64,000 bases of DNA, taken from Chloroflexota bacterium. Its GTDB lineage: Bacteria; Chloroflexota; UBA11872; VXOZ01. A program made the translations under genes and the position numbers. Below, one piece after another: positions 9,099 to 17,857 of this stretch. The notes below the pieces were generated by a model, which saw nothing but the letters and a program-made list of their open reading frames with translations, was not told the DNA's origin and made no database searches. The stretch spans positions 310,001-374,000 of the forward strand of contig CATQHC010000009.1 of assembly GCA_958295775.1 (NCBI GenBank), in the 5' to 3' direction. Within the stretch, counting starts at the first letter, position 1; each line of letters starts with the position of its first letter.

Positions 9099-10454
9099 TT
9101 ACTGGATGCAGCCGCCTTCGGCCAGCCAGTTCTCCAACTGACCCTGGGTGCGATCCAGAGCTTCGGGCACAGTGAGGCTGCCCTCGACCAGCTCTGCCCA
9201 CGTCTCCGTCCAAGCCGCGTTGAAATCGGCCTGCTTGAGGATTGTGGGGGTGATGCGGCTATTTGCAGCCTGCATCAGATAGACGTTGACATCCTCATAG
9301 TCGGTGGTGGTGGCCGGCGTGATGTTCTTGTTGGCAACATAGCGACCGCCGCCCATGGCGCCCACTTCGTCAACCACATCAGCGCTGACCGTGTGCTTCA
9401 GGAATTCCCAGCCGCCATCGGGGTTCGCGCCGGAGCCGCCCAGGTACATGGCGTTATTCGCCAATGCGACCGGACGTCCGGCGGGGCCGTTCGGCATCGG
9501 CGCCATGCCGATCTCAAAGATTCCCTCAGGTGTGATATTGGCTTCGAACGTGCGGACGTTGAAAGAGCCCGTGTTGAACATGGCCTGCGTGCCCTCAATA
9601 TAGGAGCCGCCCATCACATTATGCTTCAGCGCCACGTCCACGTGGAACTGCACAGCTTCGCGGAAAGCGTCGGTATTAAAGGTGGGCATTGTGCAGCCCT
9701 CATCCCAGAAATCTGCGCCATACGCCCAGGCGTACATGCAGAGGTAAGACGTGAAACCGGCATAGAGCTGCACGCCGCCCTGTACGATTTCGTCGCCTTC
9801 CATCTTGGTCAGCAACTTGGCGTCCTCCAAGAGCGCTTCCCAGGTCCACTCGCCGTCGGCTTCTCTCTCGGTTGGGTTCTTCAGGCCGGCTTCGGTGAAG
9901 AGATTCTTGTTGTACCAAATCTCTTTGCCGTTGCTGAACCACGCCAGGCCGTAGGTCTGACCCTGATACCGCTCTTTGGTGGCATCGTAGAAGTCATCGG
10001 GAGAGACATCGGCATCCGCGGCCAAGTACGGGTCGATATTGGTAATAATCTCGGACTCGATGAAGGGGCCAAGCCACGCAAAATAGCCATAGACGGCGTC
10101 AAAGGCGATGCCGCCCGCCTGGGCCGCGCCAGCCTTGGCCGGCAGTTCGCCAAAGCTCGTACCGGTTACGGTAAGTTCAAGGTCAGGATGCTTGGCCTTG
10201 TACGTATCAAAGATGCTGCCCCAAGAATTCTGCCAGATTTCATTCTGGGCCAAGTCGACGTGCAGATAGTTAACCACGGCGGCTTCAGCCATCTCAGTCT
10301 TTTCGGCAGCCTTGGGCTCCTCGGCCATCTCCTCCTTGGCCGGAGCTTCCTCAGCCATCTGCGCCTGTCCGCAGGCTGCCAAGAGCAGCCCTGCGCCCGC
10401 AAGCGCACTTCCGCCGAGAAACGTTCGGCGGGACAAACCTTTTCGCATGCTCAA
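9099..10454 (-). CDS. ABC sugar-type solute-binding lipoprotein with Tat signal
   Basis: A 451-residue extracellular solute-binding protein of the sugar-binding (family 1) type. The N-terminus has a twin-arginine motif LSRRTFLGG (8-15), a hydrophobic stretch and a lipobox LLAAC with lipidated Cys28. It is therefore exported folded by Tat and anchored to the membrane. An Ala/Glu-rich linker (about 30-60) precedes the binding domain, which includes GLAWFSNGKEIWYNKNLF and the substrate-cleft motif GEWTWEALLEDAKLLT. The ligand cannot be read; sugars are usual for the family. No permease or ATPase gene is adjacent, so it must work with components encoded elsewhere. A palindrome (10515-10531) lies just upstream. 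Confidence 0.85.
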   Translation of the reverse strand: MSMRKGLSRRTFLGGSALAGAGLLLAACGQAQMAEEAPAKEEMAEEPKAAEKTEMAEAAVVNYLHVDLAQNEIWQNSWGSIFDTYKAKHPDLELTVTGTSFGELPAKAGAAQAGGIAFDAVYGYFAWLGPFIESEIITNIDPYLAADADVSPDDFYDATKERYQGQTYGLAWFSNGKEIWYNKNLFTEAGLKNPTEREADGEWTWEALLEDAKLLTKMEGDEIVQGGVQLYAGFTSYLCMYAWAYGADFWDEGCTMPTFNTDAFREAVQFHVDVALKHNVMGGSYIEGTQAMFNTGSFNVRTFEANITPEGIFEIGMAPMPNGPAGRPVALANNAMYLGGSGANPDGGWEFLKHTVSADVVDEVGAMGGGRYVANKNITPATTTDYEDVNVYLMQAANSRITPTILKQADFNAAWTETWAELVEGSLTVPEALDRTQGQLENWLAEGGCIQ

Positions 10455-10514
10455 CCTCCTATTGCGGCATACGCTTCCTCTGCATCTTGATCGCGCCTGA
10501 AAGCAGAGGAACTA

Positions 10515-10531
10515 CCCTATCACCTAGGGTT
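10515..10531 (-). promoter_or_regulatory. Operator-like inverted repeat upstream of the solute-binding protein gene
   Basis: ACCCTA-TCACC-TAGGGT is a perfect 6-bp inverted repeat about 60 bp upstream of the start codon at 10454. It could be a regulator binding site in the promoter region; no regulator is identified. Confidence 0.3.
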
Positions 10532-10718
10532 TACAATACAAACCAACTCCGATGGGCTTCCTCCCATCCTTGCCGTGCCAGCATAGACTGAATAGGTAGC
10601 GTAGTCAAGTACCCCAATACTGACACTTGCTCATTGCAGACCAAGCGCCAAAGAATCGCCAATGGAGTACCTGGAATGCGCGACAATGTGAAAGATGCCC
10701 ACACCCTTGGGATGGTAG

Positions 10719-11075
10719 CTACTGTCGCTTACGTGGCCGTTCGACATGCCACTCCGCCCGCTGCAGTTCGGCGCGCCGCAAGCGTACGCGCCAGAGCCGC
10801 GCCCAAAAGAGGCCAAGCGGCAGCAGAAGCGCTACTATCGCCGCCGGCGCCATCCAATGGGTGCCGATGACGAAGACGAGCGCCTTATCGGCGTTGAAGA
10901 AGAAGAGAATGGCGCCGCCGATGAAAAGCTTTATTAGGATCAGCGACCAGATCAGCACCCAGCCCGGGACTGGGCTTTCATCTATCGACGGCTCGATAAG
11001 TTCGCGCGGCCGCTCCGTCAAGAGCCGCAAGACGTACTTGCCCAAAACGTGCTGTTCAGCCAATTGCCGTTTCAT
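10719..11075 (-). CDS. Small two-helix membrane protein of unknown function
   Basis: 118 residues. The first 40 are soluble (KRQLAEQHVLGKYVLRLLTE, then an acidic/proline stretch). Two hydrophobic helices follow, about 43-61 (VLIWSLILIKLFIGGAILF) and 68-90 (ALVFVIGTHWMAPAAIVALLL), and the tail is strongly basic (RLWRVRLRRAELQRA). The positive tail suggests the C-terminus is cytoplasmic. I do not recognise the family. It stands alone, 178 bp from the tRNA gene on the other strand. The alternation of soluble and hydrophobic parts supports a real protein. Confidence 0.55.
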   Translation of the reverse strand: MKRQLAEQHVLGKYVLRLLTERPRELIEPSIDESPVPGWVLIWSLILIKLFIGGAILFFFNADKALVFVIGTHWMAPAAIVALLLPLGLFWARLWRVRLRRAELQRAEWHVERPRKRQ

Positions 11076-11203
11076 TGCAATTGATTATACCGCATCCGAT
11101 CGTGTCAACCGGTGCGGCAAGCCGACTTTGGGGGGAAGTCGCAAGAAGAGTCTGGAATAAGATGTGACCTCCATAGATACAGCCTGTGGCGCGCCGGCTG
11201 CCA

Positions 11204-11232
11204 TTTCGCCTCACCCGACACTGGGCTATAAT
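11204..11232 (+). promoter_or_regulatory. Probable tRNA-Gly promoter
   Basis: A perfect -10 box TATAAT (11227-11232) ends 20 bp before the mature tRNA start. The -35 region (TTTCGC at 11204-11209, 17-bp spacing) is weak. Confidence 0.45.
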
Positions 11233-11252
11233 TGAAGTCAGCAGCAGCCGTT

Positions 11253-11325
11253 GCGGGAGTAGCTCAGTTGGTAGAGCGCTAGCCTTCCAAGCTGGATGTC
11301 GCGGGTTCGAGTCCCGTCTCCCGCT
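11253..11325 (+). tRNA. tRNA-Gly (anticodon TCC)
   Basis: A full cloverleaf of 73 nt. The acceptor stem GCGGGAG (11253-11259) pairs with CTCCCGC (11318-11324). The D arm is GCTC-AGTTGGTA-GAGC, the anticodon arm CTAGC-CTTCCAA-GCTGG with anticodon TCC, the variable loop ATGTC, and the T arm GCGGG-TTCGAGT-CCCGT. The discriminator base is T. CCA is not encoded (the DNA reads TCCCTC), so it must be added after transcription. Confidence 0.97.
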
Positions 11326-11717
11326 CCCTCCGTTACTCGCCATTCTTTCTCTGGCTTGAACTTACTTTCTTTTGTTGTCTCGTTGCGTTCCGACGGCTCG
11401 CGAGAATGTAGCTTGCATAAGGGAGCTCTCCGGCTCGTTGCCACGGACCGGCCCCCGGCTCGAGAGCCCAAGGGAATAACAGCCCCGACGCATCGGTGAG
11501 GGGTTGGCTGCGGACGGGCACCAGTCAAATGGGAATCGTCACCCCTGCGAATAAGCAAATTACCGCATTCCAATGAACAAAGGAGGGTCAATGTAAAGCA
11601 AAGCGCGCAGGATAGACGTGGATTATTGCCCCGTTGACGGTTTGTTTTCCGCTCAGCACAACGGGATTCCGTACGAATGCACACACAAAACTTTCAATCA
11701 AGAGGAGATTGCCTTTT
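11326..11717. other. Intergenic region between tRNA-Gly and the VOC gene
   Basis: 392 bp without a supported gene. It includes a small GC-rich hairpin, GGCTC-GA-GAGCC (11457-11468), and a ribosome-binding-like AAAGGAGGGTCA immediately followed by ATG-TAA around 11579, which has no open frame behind it. Readings that cross the tRNA on the minus strand are artefacts. Confidence 0.5.
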
Positions 11718-12074
11718 ATGCCCAATCCGATCGTGCATTTTGAAATAGTCGGTTCCGATAGCGCCAAGACCCAACAATTCTACACCGAGCTCTTTGACTG
11801 GACCATAGACTCCGATAATCCGATGGACTATGGGGTGGTGAATACGGGGAGTGACCGCGGCATTGGCGGCGGTATCGTCGGCGTGGAAGAGGAGGGTGAT
11901 CGCACCGGAGTGAAGATCTACATCGAGGTAGACGATCTGCAGGCCTACCTTGACAAGGCGGAGCAATTGGGTGGGAAGACCATCCTGCCGCCAACCGTAA
12001 TCCCCGATATGGTGACCTTCGCGTTGTTTGCCGATCCGGACGGCACCTTGATTGGTCTCGTCAAAGGCGAGTAG
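11718..12074 (+). CDS. VOC-superfamily (glyoxalase/bleomycin-resistance-like) protein
   Basis: A 118-residue protein starting MPNPIVHFEIVGSDSAKTQ at an ATG preceded by AAGAGGAG. The paired beta-alpha-beta-beta-beta modules are visible: an IVHFEIVG strand, a helix with FYTELFDWTI, a VKIYIEVDD strand opening the second half, and the closing FALFADPDGTLIGLV. This is the pattern of single-copy VOC proteins that form a metal site across a dimer. His8 and a late acidic residue could bind metal. Reaction and substrate cannot be assigned. The gene ends 28 bp before a strong bidirectional terminator. Confidence 0.85.
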   Translation: MPNPIVHFEIVGSDSAKTQQFYTELFDWTIDSDNPMDYGVVNTGSDRGIGGGIVGVEEEGDRTGVKIYIEVDDLQAYLDKAEQLGGKTILPPTVIPDMVTFALFADPDGTLIGLVKGE

Positions 12075-12102
12075 GTCTCTGGTTTCGTCTCGGGAAGAAT
12101 AG

Positions 12103-12136
12103 GAGCGGTGCGGCGGAGAAATCCGCCGCACCGCTC
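12103..12136. terminator. Bidirectional terminator, 15-bp stem with GAAA tetraloop
   Basis: A perfect stem, GAGCGGTGCGGCGGA (12103-12117) with its complement (12122-12136), is closed by a GAAA loop and followed by TCCTTAAT. It lies between the converging VOC gene and the ABC-2 permease gene, as expected for a shared terminator. The T-run is short on both sides. Confidence 0.65.
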
Positions 12137-12203
12137 TCCTTAATCCTGACCGCGCGATACGGCATTTTGGCGAGTGCCGCGGCAAGCGAATCCTGCGATT
12201 CAA

Positions 12204-13286
12204 CTACTCCCAGCGGAAGAAGCGCCAAGCGAGCAGCGCCGATGCAACCATGAAGAGCAGCAAGATGCCCATGCCTTGCAGCACGGTAGCATACGGCGTG
12301 GCATCCACCATGGTCTGGCGCAGTATGTCGGCAAGATAAGTTAGCGGCAGCGCCACGGCAATTGGGTGCAGGAACTCAGGCAAGAAGTCTAAGGGGAATA
12401 AGGCGCCCGAAAGGAACATCATGGGAAAGTTCACCATCTGCACAATTGCGATCAGCGCTTCCGCACTGGGCGCCAGTGCGCCCAAGAGAAAGCCCAGCGC
12501 AATAAAGACCAGTGTGCCGAAGACAACTATGCCGATGATGGCGGGCCACGACCCCACAACCTGAATGCGGAAGAGCGCTAGGGCTACCCCCAACAGAATC
12601 CCAGTCTGCACGAATGCCGTGATGAGCCGAACGACAATCATGCTGAGCAACACCTTCCAGCGTGAAACAGGAGTAGCTTGCAGACGCCGCAGGAGCCGTT
12701 GCTGCCGTTGTTCCACTAAGGTTGTCGCCCCAAAGAGACCGAGCTGCGCTACCGAAAGGGCCAGTATGCCCGGCGCGATGTAATCGATGGGCCGGAAGCC
12801 CTCCGCTTGCACTGAGTGGGTTTCAATTGACACCAAGCTTGGCTGCTGAGTAAACTCACGCTGCACGCCCTCAACGACCTGCTGCACCACGCTCATCGCG
12901 GTACCCGCCGACTGTTGCTGGCTGGCGTCGAGGTGAATCTGGATCGTTGCCACCTCCTGCCTCTGCCACGCGGCGGAAAGGTCTTCCGGTATGATCACAA
13001 CGGCCCGTCGGTCTCCTTCTGCCAGTGCGGCTAACTCGACCTCTTGCGACCCGGTTGTCACCTCGAAGATCGGGATCCCTGCAAGCGCTTGCGCCACCGC
13101 CTGTCCGGCCGGTCCTCTGTCCTCGATGACTAGTCCCACCGGCAGCGACGCCGTGCCGGCCTCGCCAAACGCAAATCCAATTATGACCATCAACACCACG
13201 GGGAAGGCCAAAGTCCAAAAGAGCGCAACCTTGTCGCGGGCAAACTGCACGCCCGTGTAATAGGTGAGTATCCCAAGCGCCTTCAT
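12204..13286 (-). CDS. ABC-2 type transporter permease
   Basis: A 360-residue membrane component of an ABC-2 exporter. One helix (about 20-40, LFWTLAFPVVLMVIIGFAFG) is followed by a large extracytoplasmic domain (about 45-175) and five C-terminal helices (about 180-355), the layout of the ABC-2 membrane family. The loop 'EQRQQRLLRRLQATPVSRW' (about 210-230) is the usual cytoplasmic coupling segment. Substrate unknown; drugs or lipids are common for the class. Its start overlaps the end of the ATPase gene by 4 bp, so the two are translationally coupled and surely form one exporter. Confidence 0.9.
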   Translation of the reverse strand: MKALGILTYYTGVQFARDKVALFWTLAFPVVLMVIIGFAFGEAGTASLPVGLVIEDRGPAGQAVAQALAGIPIFEVTTGSQEVELAALAEGDRRAVVIIPEDLSAAWQRQEVATIQIHLDASQQQSAGTAMSVVQQVVEGVQREFTQQPSLVSIETHSVQAEGFRPIDYIAPGILALSVAQLGLFGATTLVEQRQQRLLRRLQATPVSRWKVLLSMIVVRLITAFVQTGILLGVALALFRIQVVGSWPAIIGIVVFGTLVFIALGFLLGALAPSAEALIAIVQMVNFPMMFLSGALFPLDFLPEFLHPIAVALPLTYLADILRQTMVDATPYATVLQGMGILLLFMVASALLAWRFFRWE

Positions 13287-14230
13287 TCGCGGATGGTCCT
13301 TCCCGTAAGGTGCAAGAAAACATCCTCCAAAGTGCCGCGCTGAATTCGCAGATTATCCAGGCTTACCGCGGTTTTACTCGATTCTGCCAAGATTGCCGTC
13401 AATGACTCCCGTAGATTCATCGTGTGTATAGCGGCCGACCCATCCTTCACGTCAACGTGAGTAACGGCTGGCAAAGACTCCAGACGGCTTGGCGCCACAC
13501 TGTCGGAGAGTGGAATCTCGATGGCCCTTTCCGGTACGTATTCGTCTACCAATTCGCGGGGCGCGCCAAGCGCCAGTATCTTGCCGTGATCGATGATTGC
13601 CACGCGCTGGCACAAGACCTCCGCTTCTTCCATGTAGTGCGTCGTAAGCAAGACCGTCTTTCCCTGTTCGCGCATCTGCTCCACGATGTCCCAGAGCGCG
13701 CGGCGAGCCTGAGGATCGAGACCGGTTGTGGGCTCATCGAGAAACACCAGTTCCGGATCGTTGATGAGCGTCAACGCCAGCGAAAGCCGCTGTTTCTGGC
13801 CGCCGGAAAGATGCTGGTACTTTGCCTTGCGCCGGTCCTGTAAACCTACAAGCTCCAGCAGGTCATCTACCGGCTTGCTGTTGCGGTAGAAGCTGGCAAA
13901 GAGGCTAAGAATCTCTTCTGCACTGAGCAATGGGAAAAGCTGCGTTTGTTGAAGCTGGACGCCAATATGGGTCTTTACCGCATCACCTTCTTGCGCAGGA
14001 TCAAACCCCGCTACCTGTACGCTGCCTCCGTCCCGCTCGCGCAAACCGATGAGAATCTCAATTGTCGTGGTCTTGCCGGCCCCGTTGGGTCCCAGCAGGC
14101 CGAAGACTTCGCCCTGCTCCACGGCAAAGCTCAAGCCGTCCACAGCCTTGAGATCGCCGTACGACTTTTGCAGATTCTCTACTTCAATTGCCGACACAAT
14201 AGTATCCATTCCCTCTTCAATGATAGCCAT
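13283..14230 (-). CDS. ABC transporter ATP-binding protein (ABC-2 exporter)
   Basis: A DrrA/CcmA-type ATPase of about 315 residues. Motifs in order are Walker A GPNGAGKTT, Q-loop at QLQQTQLFPLLSAEE, signature LSGGQKQRLSLALTL, Walker B ELVFLDEPTTGLD and switch histidine LLTTHYMEEAE. A C-terminal domain of about 80 residues follows. The start is uncertain: the ATG at 14230 is used here, but family alignment would also fit the ATG at 14209, which has AAGAGGGA directly in front, or a GTG at 14257. It is the first gene of the exporter operon and overlaps the permease gene by 4 bp. An AT-rich stretch upstream (14270-14340) probably holds the promoter. Confidence 0.92.
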   Translation of the reverse strand: MAIIEEGMDTIVSAIEVENLQKSYGDLKAVDGLSFAVEQGEVFGLLGPNGAGKTTTIEILIGLRERDGGSVQVAGFDPAQEGDAVKTHIGVQLQQTQLFPLLSAEEILSLFASFYRNSKPVDDLLELVGLQDRRKAKYQHLSGGQKQRLSLALTLINDPELVFLDEPTTGLDPQARRALWDIVEQMREQGKTVLLTTHYMEEAEVLCQRVAIIDHGKILALGAPRELVDEYVPERAIEIPLSDSVAPSRLESLPAVTHVDVKDGSAAIHTMNLRESLTAILAESSKTAVSLDNLRIQRGTLEDVFLHLTGRTIRE

Positions 14231-14257
14231 CTCTGAGCATACCATCCAAGGTGTCAC

Positions 14258-14619
14258 TTTACAACTTGCAACAATCCCACCGCTCTACGCCCAATTAGTC
14301 ATATTGAACATAATATCATTTAAGGTTTATATTCCAATTGCAGAGTTGCCCCGGCTGTAGGGTCTGCCAAACTCATACCTTCGACGAGCGCAAGAACGCA
14401 AGCGAGGGCACTAGGTCCCATTTGCCCGCACTCACGCTTGTCGAACACGGCTGGGCACAAGGCGCCGTCCTACTTCTTGGCCCATGCGGCAGGCTCCACG
14501 GCAACGCGCTCAGGACGGTACAAATCTCCGCCCCAGCCCCGGCATCCTTACGCGGGGCAATGATATATAATCGCCATTAGCAATTAGGCAAAACCATTTA
14601 ACCCTTTGGAGGCATTTCC
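14258..14619. other. Divergent intergenic region between ABC exporter and amidohydrolase
   Basis: 362 bp without a supported gene. It has an AT-rich left part (14290-14340). Near the right end, a perfect TATAAT (14566-14571) without a good -35 box could be the -10 box of the amidohydrolase gene. Confidence 0.5.
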
Positions 14620-15495
14620 GTGGTCATTGATGCGCATCATCATCTCGGTCAGGAAAAAGACTACGCCGACAAACTTATCGACACTATGGCAAAACTTGGC
14701 GTTGACAAAACTGTCTTGCTGGCGACCAGCACCAGCGGACCGGGCAGTTCGAATGAAGAGATTGAGAAGGCCTTCAAGAAGCATTCGGATAAACTCGTTG
14801 GATTCGGTTGGGTAGACCCGGCGTTGGACCCCGGTGCCGTGGACACTGTGCAGCGGCTCTATGACAACGGCTTCAGGGGCCTGAAATTCATCAAGACGCG
14901 CAAGGCCTACGACGACCGCTCCTACTTACCCACGTATCAAAAGGCCGCCGACCTGGAGATGCCGATTCTCTTTCACCAGGGCATTGTGGCCCGGCACGCC
15001 AATGACATTGAGAACGACGTTCACTCCGGCCGCATGATGCCGGTGCATCTCGACTACATCGCGCGCCAAGTGCCCGAACTCGTCATGATCGGCGCCCACC
15101 TCGGCAACCCCTGGTGGTTCGAGGGCGGGATGGTGCTGCGTTGGAATCCCAACCTTTACATGGACATTACCGGCTCAACCCTGAAGATGCTGAACCCCAA
15201 GGACGTGGGCAAAATCCTGTGGTGGCGCCGTGACAGCCAGTACCGCGATCCCTGGGGACGCGATGCTTGGGAGAAGATCATCTTTGGCACCGACGTGCCC
15301 TACTTCCTGATGGAAGACGTGATGAACGACTATCGCAACTGCATGGACGTGCTCGGCGTAGCACCCGATATCCAGCAGGGCGTATGGGGCGACACGATGG
15401 AGAAGATCCTGAGCTACGAGCTCTCCGAAAAGCACCGCCCGTTTGACGACAGCGGCGGTCACTATCCCCACGCCATACCTCAAGATGACAAGTGA
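14620..15495 (+). CDS. Amidohydrolase-2 family metal-dependent hydrolase
   Basis: A 291-residue TIM-barrel hydrolase of the amidohydrolase-2 group. The start is a GTG with TTTGGAGG seven bases ahead, giving MVIDAHHHLGQEKDY. The DAHHH segment supplies the first metal-binding histidines, FHQGIVARH (about 128-136) and IGAHLGNPWW (about 160) add strand histidines, and FGTDVPYF (about 225) carries the late catalytic Asp. Relatives act as decarboxylases or lactone and amide hydrolases, so the substrate is open. A similar but shorter enzyme lies at 44642-45418. The MFS transporter begins 57 bp downstream on the same strand and may import its substrate. Confidence 0.85.
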   Translation: MVIDAHHHLGQEKDYADKLIDTMAKLGVDKTVLLATSTSGPGSSNEEIEKAFKKHSDKLVGFGWVDPALDPGAVDTVQRLYDNGFRGLKFIKTRKAYDDRSYLPTYQKAADLEMPILFHQGIVARHANDIENDVHSGRMMPVHLDYIARQVPELVMIGAHLGNPWWFEGGMVLRWNPNLYMDITGSTLKMLNPKDVGKILWWRRDSQYRDPWGRDAWEKIIFGTDVPYFLMEDVMNDYRNCMDVLGVAPDIQQGVWGDTMEKILSYELSEKHRPFDDSGGHYPHAIPQDDK

Positions 15496-15552
15496 GTTCT
15501 GGGCGGGGCCACACTCAATAGCTGATACTCTCTGCGCAGTTACTAGCGTTCC

Positions 15553-16815
15553 GTGAAACGAGTCGTATCCTCGCTGGGTTTGCTATTCTACGTTCCGTCT
15601 ACTGAGCGGACGTTTCGCCGCAATCTCTTGGTACTCTTGAACTGGGAAGGGATGTGGGGGTGCGGCCTCGCGTTCGTGGCGCCGCCGGTCATCAACGCGC
15701 TTCTCCTGCAGTTAACTGATTCACGCACCCTCGTCGGCTTGGTATACCTCGCCCACGTCGCATCACTGCCGGCCCTGATACCGGCCGCCATGCTGAACCA
15801 GAGGCTCCGGTCGCGACGCCAAATCATTGCTGGCTTACATGCAATCATTGGGCTCTTGTACGCCCTCATAGGCGCGGTGGTATGGCTGTTTTGGCAGCAA
15901 CCGGTAGTAGCCATTCTGCTACTGTTCACACTGCTCGCCCTCACGTGGCTGTTATTTGGGGCCGTGATTGCTCCGGCGTTCGAGCTGTTTGGCATTCTTT
16001 TCGGCCGGCACTACGGCACTGTAAGCGGCTGGCAATTCTTCGTGCACCGCATAACCGGCGTTGCCGGCGGACTCATCGTAACGTGGCTGCTAGCGACTTG
16101 GGCCTGGCCGGCTAACTTCACGCTGGTATTCCTCCTGGGCGGCATAGTCATCATGCTGGGCAATCTCATCTTGTTGCAAATCGTTGAACCGGTCGCGACG
16201 CCGCGCATGTCGTCCGAATCGCTACGCGCCTATACACGCGCATTGGTAGAACAAGTGGCAGGTCACCGAGATTTCACCTGGCTGTTGGTGGTGGCTGCAT
16301 TGACCGGTCTCCTGCAATCTGTACTAAATTTCTACTCAGTCTATGCGTTTGATTCGGTAGCCGTGCCCCTGGCTGCAGCAGGGCTGCTGGCTGCCATAGG
16401 ATTTATCGCCAGCGCGTTTGGCGCCCTGCTTGGCGGCCCAGTTGGTGACAGAAAAGGTCATCGCGCTCTGATGCGCATTGCACTCACTGTCTACTTAGTC
16501 TCTTTGCTCCTCCTGCTGCCTGCCTGGCAGCCCGCCTTCTACGTGGCCTGGACACTCGGCAACGCTGCCCTCTTTGCCATGATAGTTGCGCGCATCAACT
16601 TGGCAATGGATCTCGCCCCCACCGGCGACAAAGGGACGTACACGATGGTTGTCTACCTAGTTGCGCAGCCAACCCTCGGCCTATCCGCCCTGGGCGCGGG
16701 AGCAATAATCGATCTTGCCGGATACCTGCCCCTCTTTGCGGTAACCCTCGTCCTCGCGCTGCTGGCTCTCGGAATCACATTCTCCTTCAAAGACCCTCGG
16801 CTTGCCTCGACCTAA
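15553..16815 (+). CDS. MFS transporter
   Basis: A 420-residue major facilitator superfamily protein with 12 predicted helices. The loop between helices 8 and 9, GGPVGDRKGHRALMR (about 295-309), is the MFS motif-A copy of the C-terminal half. The GTG start has no clear Shine-Dalgarno. It follows the amidohydrolase by 57 bp on the same strand, so a shared transcript is plausible. The substrate cannot be read. A second MFS protein lies at 17849-19147 on the other strand. Confidence 0.85.
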   Translation: MKRVVSSLGLLFYVPSTERTFRRNLLVLLNWEGMWGCGLAFVAPPVINALLLQLTDSRTLVGLVYLAHVASLPALIPAAMLNQRLRSRRQIIAGLHAIIGLLYALIGAVVWLFWQQPVVAILLLFTLLALTWLLFGAVIAPAFELFGILFGRHYGTVSGWQFFVHRITGVAGGLIVTWLLATWAWPANFTLVFLLGGIVIMLGNLILLQIVEPVATPRMSSESLRAYTRALVEQVAGHRDFTWLLVVAALTGLLQSVLNFYSVYAFDSVAVPLAAAGLLAAIGFIASAFGALLGGPVGDRKGHRALMRIALTVYLVSLLLLLPAWQPAFYVAWTLGNAALFAMIVARINLAMDLAPTGDKGTYTMVVYLVAQPTLGLSALGAGAIIDLAGYLPLFAVTLVLALLALGITFSFKDPRLAST

Positions 16816-16969
16816 GGTGAGGACCCATCCTAACGAGTTTGTTTGAACTGAAACGCCAGCATTGCGACATTCTTGGAAAAGTGGGCAAAAGCGAGAAGCA
16901 GTATAATCTCGGACATACTCTGGGAATCGGCACACGCATGCCATACAAGCAAAGCTTAGGAGCACCAGC

Positions 16970-17857
16970 ATGGAAAGACGCAGACTGGGCGGGACCGATA
17001 TGGATGTGAGCTGGCTGGGGTTCGGCGCGGCGCGTATCGCCACGGATACGGGCTCGCCTGCCGCGGCCGAGCAACTGCTCAACGCCCTCCTCGACAGTGG
17101 CGTCAACTACATCGACACAGCGGACTGTTACGGGGAAAGCGAAGAGACCCTCGGCAAGTACATTAGCCACCGCCGCGACGAGTATTGGCTGACCACCAAG
17201 TGCGGCCACGCCGCGGGCGAAGTTACGGCGCCGGAGTGGACGGCTGAAGCGGTGACACAAGGCATTGACCAATCGCTGCGCCGCATGCAGACCGACTACC
17301 TCGACCTGGTCCACATCCACTCCTGCGAAGTTGACGTGCTGCGCCGGGGTGACGTGCTGCGCGCGCTCCAAGACGCCCAGAACGCCGGTAAGACGCGCCA
17401 CATCGGCTATAGCGGCGATAACGACGCGGCGTTGGAAGCCATCGGGATGGGGGTATTTGCCACTCTGCTGACGTCGTTCAGCGTAGTCGATCAGAGTGGA
17501 TTGGATGAGGTCCTGCCCGCCGCTGAAGCCGCCGGCATGGGCATCATCGCTAAGCGCCCCATCGCCAATGCCGCGTTCAACCGCCCGGCCTCGCCCTACA
17601 GCTATGCCGATGAGTACTGGCAGCGCGCGCAGCACTTCACGCTGCCGGCAGGCGCGCCGGAAGACGGCGTGGCGCTGGCATTGCGTTTCTGCCATTCGTT
17701 CGACTACATCGATACGGCCATAGTCGGCATCGACAGTTTGAACCAACTGCAGAGCAATGTCGAGCAGGTCGCGGCCGGGCCGCTACCCCCGTCCGTACTT
17801 AAGTCATTGAGAGGGCAATTTAAAGAACACGGCCACGACTGGTCGCAGCTAATGTAG
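16970..17857 (+). CDS. Aldo/keto reductase
   Basis: A 295-residue NADPH-dependent oxidoreductase of the aldo/keto reductase superfamily. The catalytic tetrad is complete: Asp49 and Tyr54 in DTADCYGES, Lys77 in TTKCG and His117 in DLVHIHS. The N-terminus RRLGGTDMDVSWLGFGAAR and late IVGIDSLNQLQSNVE are typical of the bacterial YghZ-like/general AKR group. The native carbonyl or sugar substrate is unknown. GGAGCACC lies just before the ATG. The last 9 bp overlap the end of the convergent MFS gene. Confidence 0.9.
   Translation: MERRRLGGTDMDVSWLGFGAARIATDTGSPAAAEQLLNALLDSGVNYIDTADCYGESEETLGKYISHRRDEYWLTTKCGHAAGEVTAPEWTAEAVTQGIDQSLRRMQTDYLDLVHIHSCEVDVLRRGDVLRALQDAQNAGKTRHIGYSGDNDAALEAIGMGVFATLLTSFSVVDQSGLDEVLPAAEAAGMGIIAKRPIANAAFNRPASPYSYADEYWQRAQHFTLPAGAPEDGVALALRFCHSFDYIDTAIVGIDSLNQLQSNVEQVAAGPLPPSVLKSLRGQFKEHGHDWSQLM

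Noticed and set aside
9078-10490. Plus-strand open frame of 470 codons opposite the solute-binding protein
   Set aside because: No motifs, and the minus-strand protein has a signal peptide and clear family features.
11056-11684. Minus-strand readings with RDSNPRH and DGTRTRDIQLGRLALYQLSY peptides
   Set aside because: These are the well-known false translations of the reverse strand of a tRNA gene (here tRNA-Gly).
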